DNA of 64,000 nt from an uncultured Bacteroidota bacterium (GTDB taxonomy: Bacteria > Bacteroidota > Bacteroidia > Bacteroidales > WCHB1-69), in assembly GCA_902786595.1 (NCBI GenBank), contig CADADB010000011.1, positions 25,462 through 89,461 on the forward strand. The letters are read 5' to 3'. A program made the translations under genes and the position numbers. Positions 43,003 to 50,825 of the stretch are shown piece by piece. Within the stretch, counting starts at the first letter, position 1, and every line of letters begins with the position of its first letter. The notes below the pieces were generated by a model. That model had not been told where the DNA came from. It worked only from the letters and a program-made list of their open reading frames with translations, and did not search any database.

Positions 43003-43010
43003 CAAAGATA
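43003..43010 (-). promoter_or_regulatory. -7 box TATCTTTG of the DUF4837-tilS run
   Basis: TATCTTTGC on the minus strand, 14 nt before the ATG at 42988. Confidence 0.7.
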
Positions 43011-43054
43011 GTATTTTTAAGGTTAGAAGGTAAAAAAGGCTTAGCGATAGGATG

Positions 43055-43082
43055 GTAGAGACGTTTCATGAAACGTCTCTAC
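43055..43082. repeat. Dispersed palindrome, GTAGAGACG family (copy 5), overlapping folP stop
   Basis: A perfect 28-nt palindrome (half GTAGAGACGTTTCA). Its right edge, CTAC at 43079-43082, supplies the TAG stop of folP. The sequence is identical to the copy at 51889. Confidence 0.9.
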
Positions 43083-43891
43083 AAGAGGGTTACGATTTTT
43101 CGAACCTCCACGGCCTCTTTCACGTCATGGACGCGCAGGATATCGGCTCCTTTCATCAGAGCCACGGTGTTCAGCGCAGTGGTGCCGTTGAGCGCGTATT
43201 CGGGTGTGGTATCCAGCAGTTTGTAAATCATGGATTTGCGGGAAATACCGACTAAAATGGGAAAACCCAGTTGTTGGAATGTTTCCAGATTCTTCATCAG
43301 AAAATAATTCTGTTCCAGTGTTTTGCCAAAACCGAAGCCAGGGTCGATAATGATATCGTGGATGTGATGTGCATGCAGTTTTTCAAGTTGTCGACCGAAG
43401 AATTGCAACATGTCGGCGAGGATATCCTTGTATTCTGTATGTTGTTGCATTTCAGATGGTTTCGCAGATGTGTGCATTAAACAGTAAGGCACCTGCAGTT
43501 GTCCGATGGTTGGAATCATATCGGGGTCGAAAGTGCCGCCGGAGATGTCGTTGATCATGTCGGCGCCAATTTCCACGGCGGCTTTGGCCACGGAAGCGCG
43601 GTAGGTGTCGATGGAGAGTACGGCATCGGGAAATCGACCGTGTATTAGCTTGACGGCCGACACTATCCGGGAAATTTCTTCGTTTTCAGGGATTTCCAAT
43701 GCATTCGGCCGTGTGGACATAGCCCCGATGTCAATGATATCTCCACCTTCTGCAAGGATTTGTTCCGCCCGGAGCAGAATGTCCTTTTCTGTCAGATGTT
43801 TTCCTCCGTCATAGAAAGAATCTTCCGTGACATTCAGGATACCCATGATGATGGGTGAGTTTTCAGAAAGTTTTCCGTTGAAATTGTACAT
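43079..43891 (-). CDS. folP: Dihydropteroate synthase
   Basis: 270 residues from ATG 43891. IMGILNVTEDSFYDGG, GGDIIDIGAMSTRPNA, LSIDTYRASVAKAAVEIGADMINDISGG, IIDPGFGFGKTLEQN and VGISRKSMI cover the pterin and p-aminobenzoate sites. It joins dihydropterin pyrophosphate and PABA in folate synthesis, the sulfonamide target. The frame continues upstream into a GATTTGC heptamer array, which is not taken as coding. The stop codon lies in a dispersed palindrome. Confidence 0.95.
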   Translation of the reverse strand: MYNFNGKLSENSPIIMGILNVTEDSFYDGGKHLTEKDILLRAEQILAEGGDIIDIGAMSTRPNALEIPENEEISRIVSAVKLIHGRFPDAVLSIDTYRASVAKAAVEIGADMINDISGGTFDPDMIPTIGQLQVPYCLMHTSAKPSEMQQHTEYKDILADMLQFFGRQLEKLHAHHIHDIIIDPGFGFGKTLEQNYFLMKNLETFQQLGFPILVGISRKSMIYKLLDTTPEYALNGTTALNTVALMKGADILRVHDVKEAVEVRKIVTLL

Positions 43892-43894
43892 TTT

Positions 43895-43922
43895 GATTTG
43901 CGATTTGCGATTTGCGATTTGC
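43895..43922. repeat. Heptamer array GATTTGC, 4 units
   Basis: Four exact GATTTGC units just upstream of folP, continuing into GAAAATCGCAAACCGCAAATC, which is the inverted word. It may form a hairpin with 43928-43944. Confidence 0.85.
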
Positions 43923-43952
43923 GAAAATCGCAAACCGCAAATCGTGAAATAG

Positions 43953-43984
43953 AAAAAGGGACAGCTTTGCAGCCATCCCTTTTA
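43953..43984 (-). terminator. Terminator of the T9SS gene at 44006
   Basis: AAAAGGGA and TCCCTTTT pair around a GGCTGCAAAGCTG core on the minus strand, with T on the 3' side, 22 nt after the stop codon. Confidence 0.7.
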
Positions 43985-44005
43985 TATAATATTGTATCAG
44001 CAAAA

Positions 44006-45217
44006 TTACTTCACAACCACTTTGGTGGTATAGACTTTGCCGTTTTGGTTGATCTTGAGCATATAAACGCCGCTGTGGAGGTTAGCCACGCTCACATTAG
44101 TGCTGCCCGTGAAGGTTTCGCTATAAACTTGTTGACCAACGATGTTGAAGAGTTGGATATTAGCTTTTTCATCGTTGCCAAGGTTCACGGTGAAGTTGTT
44201 CGTGGCAGGGTTCGGATAAACAGTGGGGTTGTTCTTCTCGATTTCAGGAACGTTCACGATTTCGCAGTTGGTGCAGGAAATTTTCAAGCCCAAGTTTTTC
44301 GGGTAGTTGTAATTGTCAAAGAAGAACATGGGATAGAAATAGTCAACATCACCGTTATTGAAAGAACGTACCATTCCGCCGTGGCTTCTGTTGTCGCAAA
44401 TGTTGGGGTTGCCGGAGGACGGGTTATAACCAGCACCATCATTGCTGTTGAAAGTATAAAGAGAGAATGAAGAATGGAGAGTGTCATTCAAAGCGGCATT
44501 CTCACCAGAAATGAAAGTGTAGGCAATGTTCCAACGTTTTGCAGTGACATTGGTGATATTCACGGGGATTTCAAATATTTTCAAATAATAAGAATTGGGT
44601 TCATCGGCAGGTTCGCTAACATCATTGGGTCCAAGAGGAATTTTGACAACTTGGGCATTTTGTTGAACGCCAGTGCTAGGATCGTAGTCGAAGTTAATGA
44701 AACAGCTGCTTTCCGGATAATTAGTATAATAATACTCAGGAGCATTATCGTCAGCAACAAAGCCGATAACGAGGGTATCCATCACATCAGCAGGCATTTG
44801 CTCATCGCGAAGATACATCGTGTAAACACAGACAGAGTCAACATTCAATGAGGGGCTGTGCTTGAAAGAGATGTCGCCACCCATTGATGCATAGTCGAAG
44901 AAATCAGATTCGAAGTCGAAAGTCTGGCTGACAGAATAAACAAATGCGTGGCCAAGACCGTCAGAATACTCATAAAGGCCAAGAGAGTCGCTTTTCAAAT
45001 AGAAAGCAGAGCCATCCGCACAGGTTTCTCCAAAGTAAGATTCAAGATAATCCTGATAGAAAAGCCAACCTTCAGCAGGTGCGCCTTTATCAGCTTTAAG
45101 GATGCCCTTGACGGGCATTTGACGATTTTGATTTGCACCAACGTCCATTTTGACGACTTGTGCGCTTGCAGTTGCAGCAATTAAAGCAACTACGAGAAGT
45201 GTGTAAAGTTTTTTCAT
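44006..45217 (-). CDS. T9SS-exported protein of unknown function
   Basis: 403 residues: signal peptide (MKKLYTLLVVALIAATASAQ), a beta-rich region of about 300 residues with many Asp/Tyr/Ser/Phe and few Lys (for example SFKHSPSLNVDSVCVYTMYL), then a type A sorting domain (TVYPNPATNNFTVNLGND ... YTTKVVVK). The central part resembles no enzyme family I know; a surface adhesin or shell protein is possible. It has its own promoter and terminator. Confidence 0.8.
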   Translation of the reverse strand: MKKLYTLLVVALIAATASAQVVKMDVGANQNRQMPVKGILKADKGAPAEGWLFYQDYLESYFGETCADGSAFYLKSDSLGLYEYSDGLGHAFVYSVSQTFDFESDFFDYASMGGDISFKHSPSLNVDSVCVYTMYLRDEQMPADVMDTLVIGFVADDNAPEYYYTNYPESSCFINFDYDPSTGVQQNAQVVKIPLGPNDVSEPADEPNSYYLKIFEIPVNITNVTAKRWNIAYTFISGENAALNDTLHSSFSLYTFNSNDGAGYNPSSGNPNICDNRSHGGMVRSFNNGDVDYFYPMFFFDNYNYPKNLGLKISCTNCEIVNVPEIEKNNPTVYPNPATNNFTVNLGNDEKANIQLFNIVGQQVYSETFTGSTNVSVANLHSGVYMLKINQNGKVYTTKVVVK

Positions 45218-45263
45218 TTTTTTGATGTTTTTATTAATTAATTAGTCTTTCCAATCAAGGCCG

Positions 45264-45271
45264 CAAAAATA
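45264..45271 (-). promoter_or_regulatory. -7 box TATTTTTG of the T9SS gene at 45217
   Basis: TATTTTTGCGGCC on the minus strand, 46 nt before the ATG. Confidence 0.65.
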
Positions 45272-45339
45272 CTTATTTTTTCGTTCCTTCGGAAAAATTT
45301 TTTCATAAAAATTCTTAATAGTGAAATGTTCATAAATAC

Positions 45340-45360
45340 GGTTTACGGTTTGCGGTTTAC
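45340..45360. repeat. Heptamer array GGTTTAC, 3 units
   Basis: GGTTTAC, GGTTTGC, GGTTTAC in the gap between the T9SS and rho promoters; this array is not at a stop codon. Confidence 0.65.
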
Positions 45361-45421
45361 GATGTTTGATAATTCGCTAACCGAAAACGAAAAAAATGTT
45401 TGGAGATGTCAATAATTATTG

Positions 45422-45429
45422 TATTTTTG
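45422..45429 (+). promoter_or_regulatory. -7 box TATTTTTG of rho
   Basis: TATTTTTGCGCCGC begins a leader of about 110 nt, unusually long for this window, before the rho ATG at 45545. Confidence 0.7.
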
Positions 45430-45443
45430 CGCCGCTTTTCAAA

Positions 45444-45590
45444 ATGACGTTGCGTAACGGAAGGCAAGAGGGGTTTTCGATTCAAGACAGGATTCCGTTT
45501 ATGTTAATCCAATCAAATTTTAAGACAAAAGACAATTTACGAGTATGTCAGATATTATTGAGAACAAACCCAGAAGAAGAAGAGTTGTGA
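45444..45590 (+). CDS. Possible leader ORF overlapping the rho start
   Basis: ATG 45444 opens 48 codons in another frame and stops 46 nt inside rho. It starts about 14 nt after the promoter box, like genuine starts here. Its translation could block or couple rho initiation. There is no homology evidence; chance overlap is the alternative. Confidence 0.25.
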   Translation: MTLRNGRQEGFSIQDRIPFMLIQSNFKTKDNLRVCQILLRTNPEEEEL

Positions 45591-47419
45591 GAGGTGGTGA
45601 AAGTTTGTTGGCCACTTCGAATGAAACTAAAATGAAGGACAAAGCCCGTGTGGTGGAAAAGAAAGCCACGCCTTTGTTCCAAACGGCAAAATCAATCGTG
45701 GCGGAAAAAATTTCTGAAATCGTCGCCGACAAATCAGAAAAAGACGATGTGGTGATGTTCGCCAATCCGCTGCCGGCAGAAGAAAAGCCGAAAAAAACAC
45801 GCACTTCCAGAAAAGCCACCGCCACTCAGGAAGAGGAAAAAAAGGAAGAAAAGCCGGCATCTGCTGAACCGGCGCCCGAGAAAAAACGCCGTGGCCGCCC
45901 CAAAAAACAGACCGTCAAGATAGAAGAAGCTCCTGCTGAAATTGTCTCGGAAGAGACTCCGAAAAAGCACCAGCTCATTCAATATCCTCTTTTTGATGAA
46001 GAGTCGGAACCTCAGTTGGCTGCTGAACCGGAACAGAAAGAACCGTCAGATTCTGGTAATAAAGGCAATTCGGAGGAAGATACAGTTGACAAATCCTCTA
46101 AGAAAAAAAGAGAAAAGACAAAAGCTTCCGAGGAAACGGCAGAAGCCAAACCTCGTCGCGGCCGTCCCAAAAAGAAAACGAATAATGAGAATTCTGAGAA
46201 ACCAAAAGAGGTAGATAACGAGAAACCTATTTCTGAAGAAGCGGAATCTTCCGCCAATAAAGTGGAAGAAGCCATTCCTCCCTATTTGGCGAATGCCCAA
46301 TATGAGGGATCTGTCATGGCCGAGGGCGTACTCGAAATCACCAGCGAAAACTGCGGTTTTCTGCGCTCTTCCGACTACAACTACCTCTCTTCCCCTGATG
46401 ACATTTACGTTTCCATGTCGCAGATCAAACTCTTCGGCCTCAAGAACGGCGACACCGTCTATGGCGCCATCCGTCCGCCGAAACCTGGCGAGAAATATTT
46501 CCCGCTGACCAAAATCGACAAGATCAACGGCTGTCTTCCCGAAGACATCCGCGACCGAATTCCCTTTGACTATCTCACCCCGATGTTCCCGGATGAGAAA
46601 ATCAACATCACGGGCCATCCCGGTTGTAACTTGTCCACCCGCATCATAGACCTGTTCGCTCCCATCGGCAAGGGTCAGCGTGGCTTGATTGTGGCGCAGC
46701 CGAAAACGGGTAAAACCGTGTTATTGAAGGACATAGCAAATGCTATTGCTTATAATCACCCTGAAATTTACCTCATCATCCTGCTTATTGACGAACGTCC
46801 TGAAGAGGTCACCGATATGCAACGCAGTGTGAATGCCGAGGTGATTTCCTCCACGTTCGATGAGCCGGCGGAACGTCACGTGAAAATTGCCAATATGGTG
46901 CTTGACAAGGCGAAACGTATGGTGGAGTGCGGTCACGATGTCTGCATTCTGCTTGACTCCATCACTCGTCTGGCCCGCGCCTTCAACACGATGGCGCCCG
47001 CATCCGGCAAGGTGCTCTCCGGCGGTGTCGAGGCCAACGCTTTGCAGAAGCCCAAACGCTTCTTCGGCGCAGCCCGTAATGTGGAGAACGGCGGTTCCCT
47101 GACCATCATCTCCACCGCTTTGATCGACACGGGATCCCGTATGGATGAGGTGATCTTCGAGGAGTTCAAGGGCACCGGCAACATGGAGCTTCAGCTCGAC
47201 CGCAAGCTTTCCAATAAACGCATCTATCCCGCTGTTGATATCGTGGCTTCCAGCACACGTCGCGACGACCTGTTGCAGGATGCTGCCACGCTGCAGAAAG
47301 TGTGGATCCTGCGCAATCATATTGCTGATATGACAACTATTGAAGCTATGAATTTGATTCTCAGCAATATGCAAGACACGAAGAATAATGAGGAATTCTT
47401 GAATTCCATGAACGGTTAA
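45545..47419 (+). CDS. rho: Transcription termination factor Rho with disordered N-terminal extension
   Basis: 624 residues. The first ~245 are low-complexity and highly charged, with two AT-hook-like blocks RRGRPKK at 115-121 and 204-210. The ordered part starts near 245 ([22 protein letters not shown]) with the cold-shock-like RNA-binding domain ([20 protein letters not shown]). The ATPase follows: [18 protein letters not shown] (Walker A), the [14 protein letters not shown] arginine region, [13 protein letters not shown] (Walker B) and the Q/R loops ([21 protein letters not shown]). Rho translocates on RNA and ends transcription. The extension matches the disordered insertion reported for Bacteroides Rho. 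Confidence 0.96.
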   Translation: MSDIIENKPRRRRVVRGGESLLATSNETKMKDKARVVEKKATPLFQTAKSIVAEKISEIVADKSEKDDVVMFANPLPAEEKPKKTRTSRKATATQEEEKKEEKPASAEPAPEKKRRGRPKKQTVKIEEAPAEIVSEETPKKHQLIQYPLFDEESEPQLAAEPEQKEPSDSGNKGNSEEDTVDKSSKKKREKTKASEETAEAKPRRGRPKKKTNNENSEKPKEVDNEKPISEEAESSANKVEEAIPPYLANAQYEGSVMAEGVLEITSENCGFLRSSDYNYLSSPDDIYVSMSQIKLFGLKNGDTVYGAIRPPKPGEKYFPLTKIDKINGCLPEDIRDRIPFDYLTPMFPDEKINITGHPGCNLSTRIIDLFAPIGKGQRGLIVAQPKTGKTVLLKDIANAIAYNHPEIYLIILLIDERPEEVTDMQRSVNAEVISSTFDEPAERHVKIANMVLDKAKRMVECGHDVCILLDSITRLARAFNTMAPASGKVLSGGVEANALQKPKRFFGAARNVENGGSLTIISTALIDTGSRMDEVIFEEFKGTGNMELQLDRKLSNKRIYPAVDIVASSTRRDDLLQDAATLQKVWILRNHIADMTTIEAMNLILSNMQDTKNNEEFLNSMNG

Positions 47420-47421
47420 TG

Positions 47422-47457
47422 TCTCCTTGTATCACGCGTATTTGTGCGTATATTTGT
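47422..47457. repeat. Dispersed repeat TCTCCTYGTATC...GCGTAT (copy 1)
   Basis: The stretch TCTCCTTGTATCACGCGTAT plus TTGTGCGTATATTTG just after the rho stop closely resembles the one after dnaG at 60667. It merges into a promoter-like TATATTTG ahead of the next gene. Confidence 0.6.
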
Positions 47458-47458
47458 G

Positions 47459-48724
47459 ATGAAAAAGGCATTTTTTTCTATAGCCGTACTTTTGTGCCTC
47501 GCATTGTCGTTGCGGGCGGACATTTATACGCCTTTTCTTACCGAAGAGCAATATCTAAAACAACTTTGGGACACTATTGTTGATCGCTATGATGTTGAGG
47601 GACTGGAGTTTGTGGCTAACGACATGTCCCAAAAGTTGAATGGTGCGATGTTGGTGGCCGTGCGTGACACGGTGCTGGTGGAACATGCCTACGGGGAGCT
47701 CCGTCTGACGGGAGAGCCCCCACGTTGCAACCCGGCGGAAGACAATCAGATTACTGAAACCACGCTGTTCGATTTGGCTTCTATTTCCAAACAATTTACG
47801 GCGGTAGCTGTGTTGCAGCTCTGTGCGCAAGGAAAAATCAGTCTTGAAGACACTATTACAGAATATTTTCCGAATCTTCCTTATAGCGGTGTGACTATCA
47901 AGCATCTGTTGTCGCATACTACAGGTATTCCAGAGTATTTCAAGTTCAAATATCCTGTATATGGATCTTCGGCGTTTGTTGATAATCAACAGCTTTTGCG
48001 TGTATTAGAAAAGCAGAAATACGCCAAAACGTTTCCTACAGGGTCGAAATTCGAATATGTGAACACCAATTATGCGATTTTGGCCGCGTTGGTGGCAAAA
48101 GTGTCCGGCAAATCGTTTGAAGAGTATGTTCACGAGAACATATTCAAGCCAGCCGGGATGAAAAACACCTGCTTTTTCACGGAATTGGTAGGCATTGATG
48201 CCAAACACGGGAAAAGGTATGCCGATGTGGATCCGAAAGCGGAAGATGTGGCTGTACAACCGTTGCCATCGGATATTCCGATTGCCCGAGGGCACCGGAA
48301 GGTGGCAGTCGTTGCCCGATATGACCGTTTGAACGGGGTGCTTGGCGACAAAGGGATCTATTCCAACGTAGAGGATATGCTTTGCTGGGCCAATGCCCTG
48401 TTTATCGATTATAAAATTCTGCCGAAAGAGTGGGTGGACCTCGCCTCGCAGCGCGAAAACCAGCTGAAAGACGGCACACTGCCTAAAAACATTTACGGTT
48501 TCGGCTACCGCATTGAGGAGAGTCCCGCACACGGCAAACTCGTCTATCACGGCGGCCTTTGGAACGGCTTCCAGAATCTTTTCCTCTACCGCCCCTCCGA
48601 CAACGTGATCATCATCTTTCTCAGCAACCTCTATAATAGAGCCCATGTCGGTCGTAGCGACCAAATGCTTAACATTCTCGATGGCATACAGGAGGAAGCA
48701 ACGGAAGAGGAAGAGCTTCAATAA
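47459..48724 (+). CDS. Serine hydrolase, class C beta-lactamase/penicillin-binding-protein fold
   Basis: 421 residues from ATG 47459 with a signal peptide (FFSIAVLLCLALSLRAD). SISK (SxxK) in FDLASISKQFTAVAVLQL, YVNTNYAIL (YxN) and VYHGGLWNGF (HxG, the third element) define the active site; LLSHTTGIPEY is typical of the family. Such periplasmic enzymes are esterases, D-aminopeptidases or cell-wall carboxypeptidases; the substrate cannot be told. A GTG 15 nt earlier is a weaker start. The stop codon lies in an ATAACCC heptamer array. Confidence 0.88.
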   Translation: MKKAFFSIAVLLCLALSLRADIYTPFLTEEQYLKQLWDTIVDRYDVEGLEFVANDMSQKLNGAMLVAVRDTVLVEHAYGELRLTGEPPRCNPAEDNQITETTLFDLASISKQFTAVAVLQLCAQGKISLEDTITEYFPNLPYSGVTIKHLLSHTTGIPEYFKFKYPVYGSSAFVDNQQLLRVLEKQKYAKTFPTGSKFEYVNTNYAILAALVAKVSGKSFEEYVHENIFKPAGMKNTCFFTELVGIDAKHGKRYADVDPKAEDVAVQPLPSDIPIARGHRKVAVVARYDRLNGVLGDKGIYSNVEDMLCWANALFIDYKILPKEWVDLASQRENQLKDGTLPKNIYGFGYRIEESPAHGKLVYHGGLWNGFQNLFLYRPSDNVIIIFLSNLYNRAHVGRSDQMLNILDGIQEEATEEEELQ

Positions 48725-48748
48725 CCCATAACCTATAACCCATAACCA
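48721..48748. repeat. Heptamer array ATAACCC across the serine hydrolase stop
   Basis: Four units: ATAACCC, ATAACCT, ATAACCC, ATAACCA. The first contains the hydrolase stop codon, and the array ends 7 nt before the next ATG. The last three units equal those at 32640-32660. Confidence 0.85.
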
Positions 48749-48755
48749 TTATAAA

Positions 48756-49595
48756 ATGAACCATTACCCCGCTAACTATCATACCCATAGTCTTTACTGT
48801 GACGGCAAAAGCACATTGGAAGAGCATGTGCGTGAGGCCGAGAAATGCGGACTCCTGCAGCTCGGTTTCTCTTCGCATTCCTCGGTGCCGTTTGAGAACA
48901 ATTTCGCCATTTCGGAAGAAAGGATTCCGGAATATATAAAAGAAATTGAGCAACTGCAACAGAAAACAAACATCAAGTTGCTGAAATCGTTGGAATGCGA
49001 ATTTGTCCCCGGGATTACCAAGGATTTTGACGTTTGGCACACGACTTATAATCTCGACTATGTCATCGGTGGCGTGCATCTCGTGCGGCCGCCTCATGGC
49101 GACGGACTTTGGTTCATTGACGGTTCCAAGCAAGAGATTTACGATAATGGTTTGCGGGATTTGTTCGACAACGACATCAAGGCGGCGGTGACTGCTTTTT
49201 GGGAGCAGACATTCGAGATGCTGGAAACGCAGCATTTGGATATCATCGCCCATTTCGACAAAATCAAAATGCACAATCGCGATCGCTTTTTCACGGAAGA
49301 TGAAAGCTGGTATAAAGTCTTGGCTGACAAGGCGATACAGTTGATTAAACGACACGATGTTATCATTGAGGTGAATACCCGTGGATTATACAAAAAGCGT
49401 TGCGATCACTTTTATCCCTCCACAGAACTGCTGATGAAAGCGCGCAAAGCCGATATTCCCGTGATAGTGAGCAGTGATGCGCACAAGGCGGAGGAACTGA
49501 CGCTGTTTGTGCCTGAGGCATTGGCGGAATTGCAACGCTGCGGCTTCGATCACACCGCACGGTTCGATGTCGAAAAAGGTAGGTTTGTGTATTAG
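48756..49595 (+). CDS. PHP-family phosphatase, histidinol-phosphatase (HisJ/HisK)-like
   Basis: 279 residues. PHP metal motifs: NYHTHSLYCDGKSTLEEHV, FSSHSSVPF, SLECEFVPG, GGVHLV, IAHFDKIK and VSSDAHKAEEL. These give the trinuclear His/Asp/Glu site of histidinol-phosphate phosphatase, which makes histidinol in histidine synthesis. No other his gene is in the window, so a different phosphoester is possible. It follows the serine hydrolase across a heptamer array. Confidence 0.85.
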   Translation: MNHYPANYHTHSLYCDGKSTLEEHVREAEKCGLLQLGFSSHSSVPFENNFAISEERIPEYIKEIEQLQQKTNIKLLKSLECEFVPGITKDFDVWHTTYNLDYVIGGVHLVRPPHGDGLWFIDGSKQEIYDNGLRDLFDNDIKAAVTAFWEQTFEMLETQHLDIIAHFDKIKMHNRDRFFTEDESWYKVLADKAIQLIKRHDVIIEVNTRGLYKKRCDHFYPSTELLMKARKADIPVIVSSDAHKAEELTLFVPEALAELQRCGFDHTARFDVEKGRFVY

Positions 49596-49630
49596 CTGTT
49601 GGCTATTGGCTTTTAGCTATTGGCTATTAA
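49596..49630. repeat. Heptamer array CTATTGG, 5 units, at the PHP gene stop
   Basis: CTGTTGG, CTATTGG, CTTTTAG, CTATTGG, CTATTAA begin at the base after the stop codon. Same word family as 61709 and 30268. Confidence 0.85.
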
Positions 49631-49653
49631 ACCTTAAACTTTGAACTTTTTTG

Positions 49654-49661
49654 TACTTTTG
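49654..49661 (+). promoter_or_regulatory. -7 box TACTTTTG of the CBS gene
   Basis: TACTTTTGCCGCA, 20 nt before the ATG at 49682. Confidence 0.7.
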
Positions 49662-49681
49662 CCGCACATAGTGTACTAAAA

Positions 49682-50365
49682 ATGGAAAACAAAGCTGGAC
49701 AATTTTTGGAAAGATACCGTGAGATTGAAGAATGGGCGCTCAACAACCTGAATATCACGGAGATGAAGGAACTGGAGCAGATGCCCCAGTACAAAGGCCT
49801 TCGCAGCAATCTTGCATTCTGTAGAATGTTACGCAACCTGCTGTCGCACTACGATTGGTCGAAGGCGGGCAACGACATGGTTATTGTCACCGACCAAGCG
49901 GTGCGACAAGTCAACAATCTCTACTATTCGCTCAATCCGGTGACGTTGATGCGCGTGGCCATCCGTGCGGGACAGATTTTCGCCCCCTCACCAGAAGACT
50001 CCGTCCTTGCCGCCGTCAAGGTGATGCAGCGCAACGACTATTCCTACATCCCGATTGTCGAAAACCATCGGATTGTCGGGGTGTTCAGCACCAAAACTCT
50101 CATGAGGATTGTGGCGGAAAACGGTTCCGCTCTTCTTTCGGAAACCTTGAAATTCAGAGATATAGCAAATTTCATCCGCTTAGCGGACGAATCGGTAGCC
50201 CACTACGGTTTCATTGATCCAAATACAACGGTGGAAGATGTCAGTCTCAAATTCCAGCGTTCGAAAACGCGCAAAGTACGTCTGGATATGTTGTTCATCA
50301 CGGATAACGGACGCTCTGACGGCACCCTTCAAGGCATGGTCACACCTGTCGATATTCTCCAATAA
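49682..50365 (+). CDS. CBS-domain protein
   Basis: 227 residues. The N-terminal 70 are helical (LERYREIEEWALNNLNITEMKEL; LRNLLSHYDW) and recall HEPN-like or DUF domains found before CBS pairs. Then comes a CBS pair: APSPEDSVLAAVKVMQRNDYSYIPIVENHRIVGVFSTKTLM and a second unit ending LQGMVTPVDIL. CBS pairs bind adenosyl nucleotides and regulate partners. Partner and role unknown. Confidence 0.82.
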   Translation: MENKAGQFLERYREIEEWALNNLNITEMKELEQMPQYKGLRSNLAFCRMLRNLLSHYDWSKAGNDMVIVTDQAVRQVNNLYYSLNPVTLMRVAIRAGQIFAPSPEDSVLAAVKVMQRNDYSYIPIVENHRIVGVFSTKTLMRIVAENGSALLSETLKFRDIANFIRLADESVAHYGFIDPNTTVEDVSLKFQRSKTRKVRLDMLFITDNGRSDGTLQGMVTPVDILQ

Positions 50366-50366
50366 A

Positions 50367-50391
50367 GTGGACGTATGCGATACGTCCCTAC
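50367..50391. repeat. Dispersed palindrome, GTAGGGRCGTATCGC type (copy 1)
   Basis: GGACGTAT-GCG-ATACGTCC with flanking CTAC, just after the CBS gene stop and just before the queD stop on the other strand. It is a convergent-gene location. Confidence 0.75.
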
Positions 50392-50825
50392 GGTATCCAT
50401 TCCGCATACGACGTGTCGGTTTCCCGCAAGCGCACGCAGGTAAGCGCCACCCTTTCAGGCAGTCTCGCTTTGATTTTATCGGCAATGAAGTTCAGAAGGT
50501 TTTCAGTGGTCGGTTGGAAATCCACGATGACTATTTTCTCGTAATTTTGTTTCAACACTTCGACAAGTTGTGCATCGGTTTTGGCATTCAGCACCAAAGC
50601 ATGATCCAATAAGGATATAATTTCCTCATTGACAAGTCGTTTTAGGTCTCCAAAATCCATCACCATCCCGTTTTTGGGTGAAGATTCATCGTGTAGCGGT
50701 TGTCCGGCGAGGGTGATGTCCATCTTGTAGGAGTGGCCGTGGATATTGCGGCACAGCCCATCGTAGTTGCGCAGCGCATGCGCCATTTCAAAGGAAAATT
50801 GTTTGGTTATCTTAATGATACTCAT
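50388..50825 (-). CDS. queD: 6-carboxy-5,6,7,8-tetrahydropterin synthase
   Basis: 145 residues. Zinc ligands His16 (FEMAHALRN), His29 and His31 (NIHGHSYKM), catalytic Cys25, and the PTTENLLNFI and CVRLRETDTSYAEW segments define QueD. It turns dihydroneopterin triphosphate (the FolE product) into carboxytetrahydropterin on the way to queuosine. Its ATG overlaps the upstream endonuclease stop by 4 nt. The other queuosine genes are not in the window. Confidence 0.94.
   Translation of the reverse strand: MSIIKITKQFSFEMAHALRNYDGLCRNIHGHSYKMDITLAGQPLHDESSPKNGMVMDFGDLKRLVNEEIISLLDHALVLNAKTDAQLVEVLKQNYEKIVIVDFQPTTENLLNFIADKIKARLPERVALTCVRLRETDTSYAEWIP

Noticed and set aside
43055-43069. Start of the DUF4837 gene at 43069 within the palindrome
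   Set aside because: A -7 box at 43003-43010 and the lipoprotein signal both place the start at 42988.
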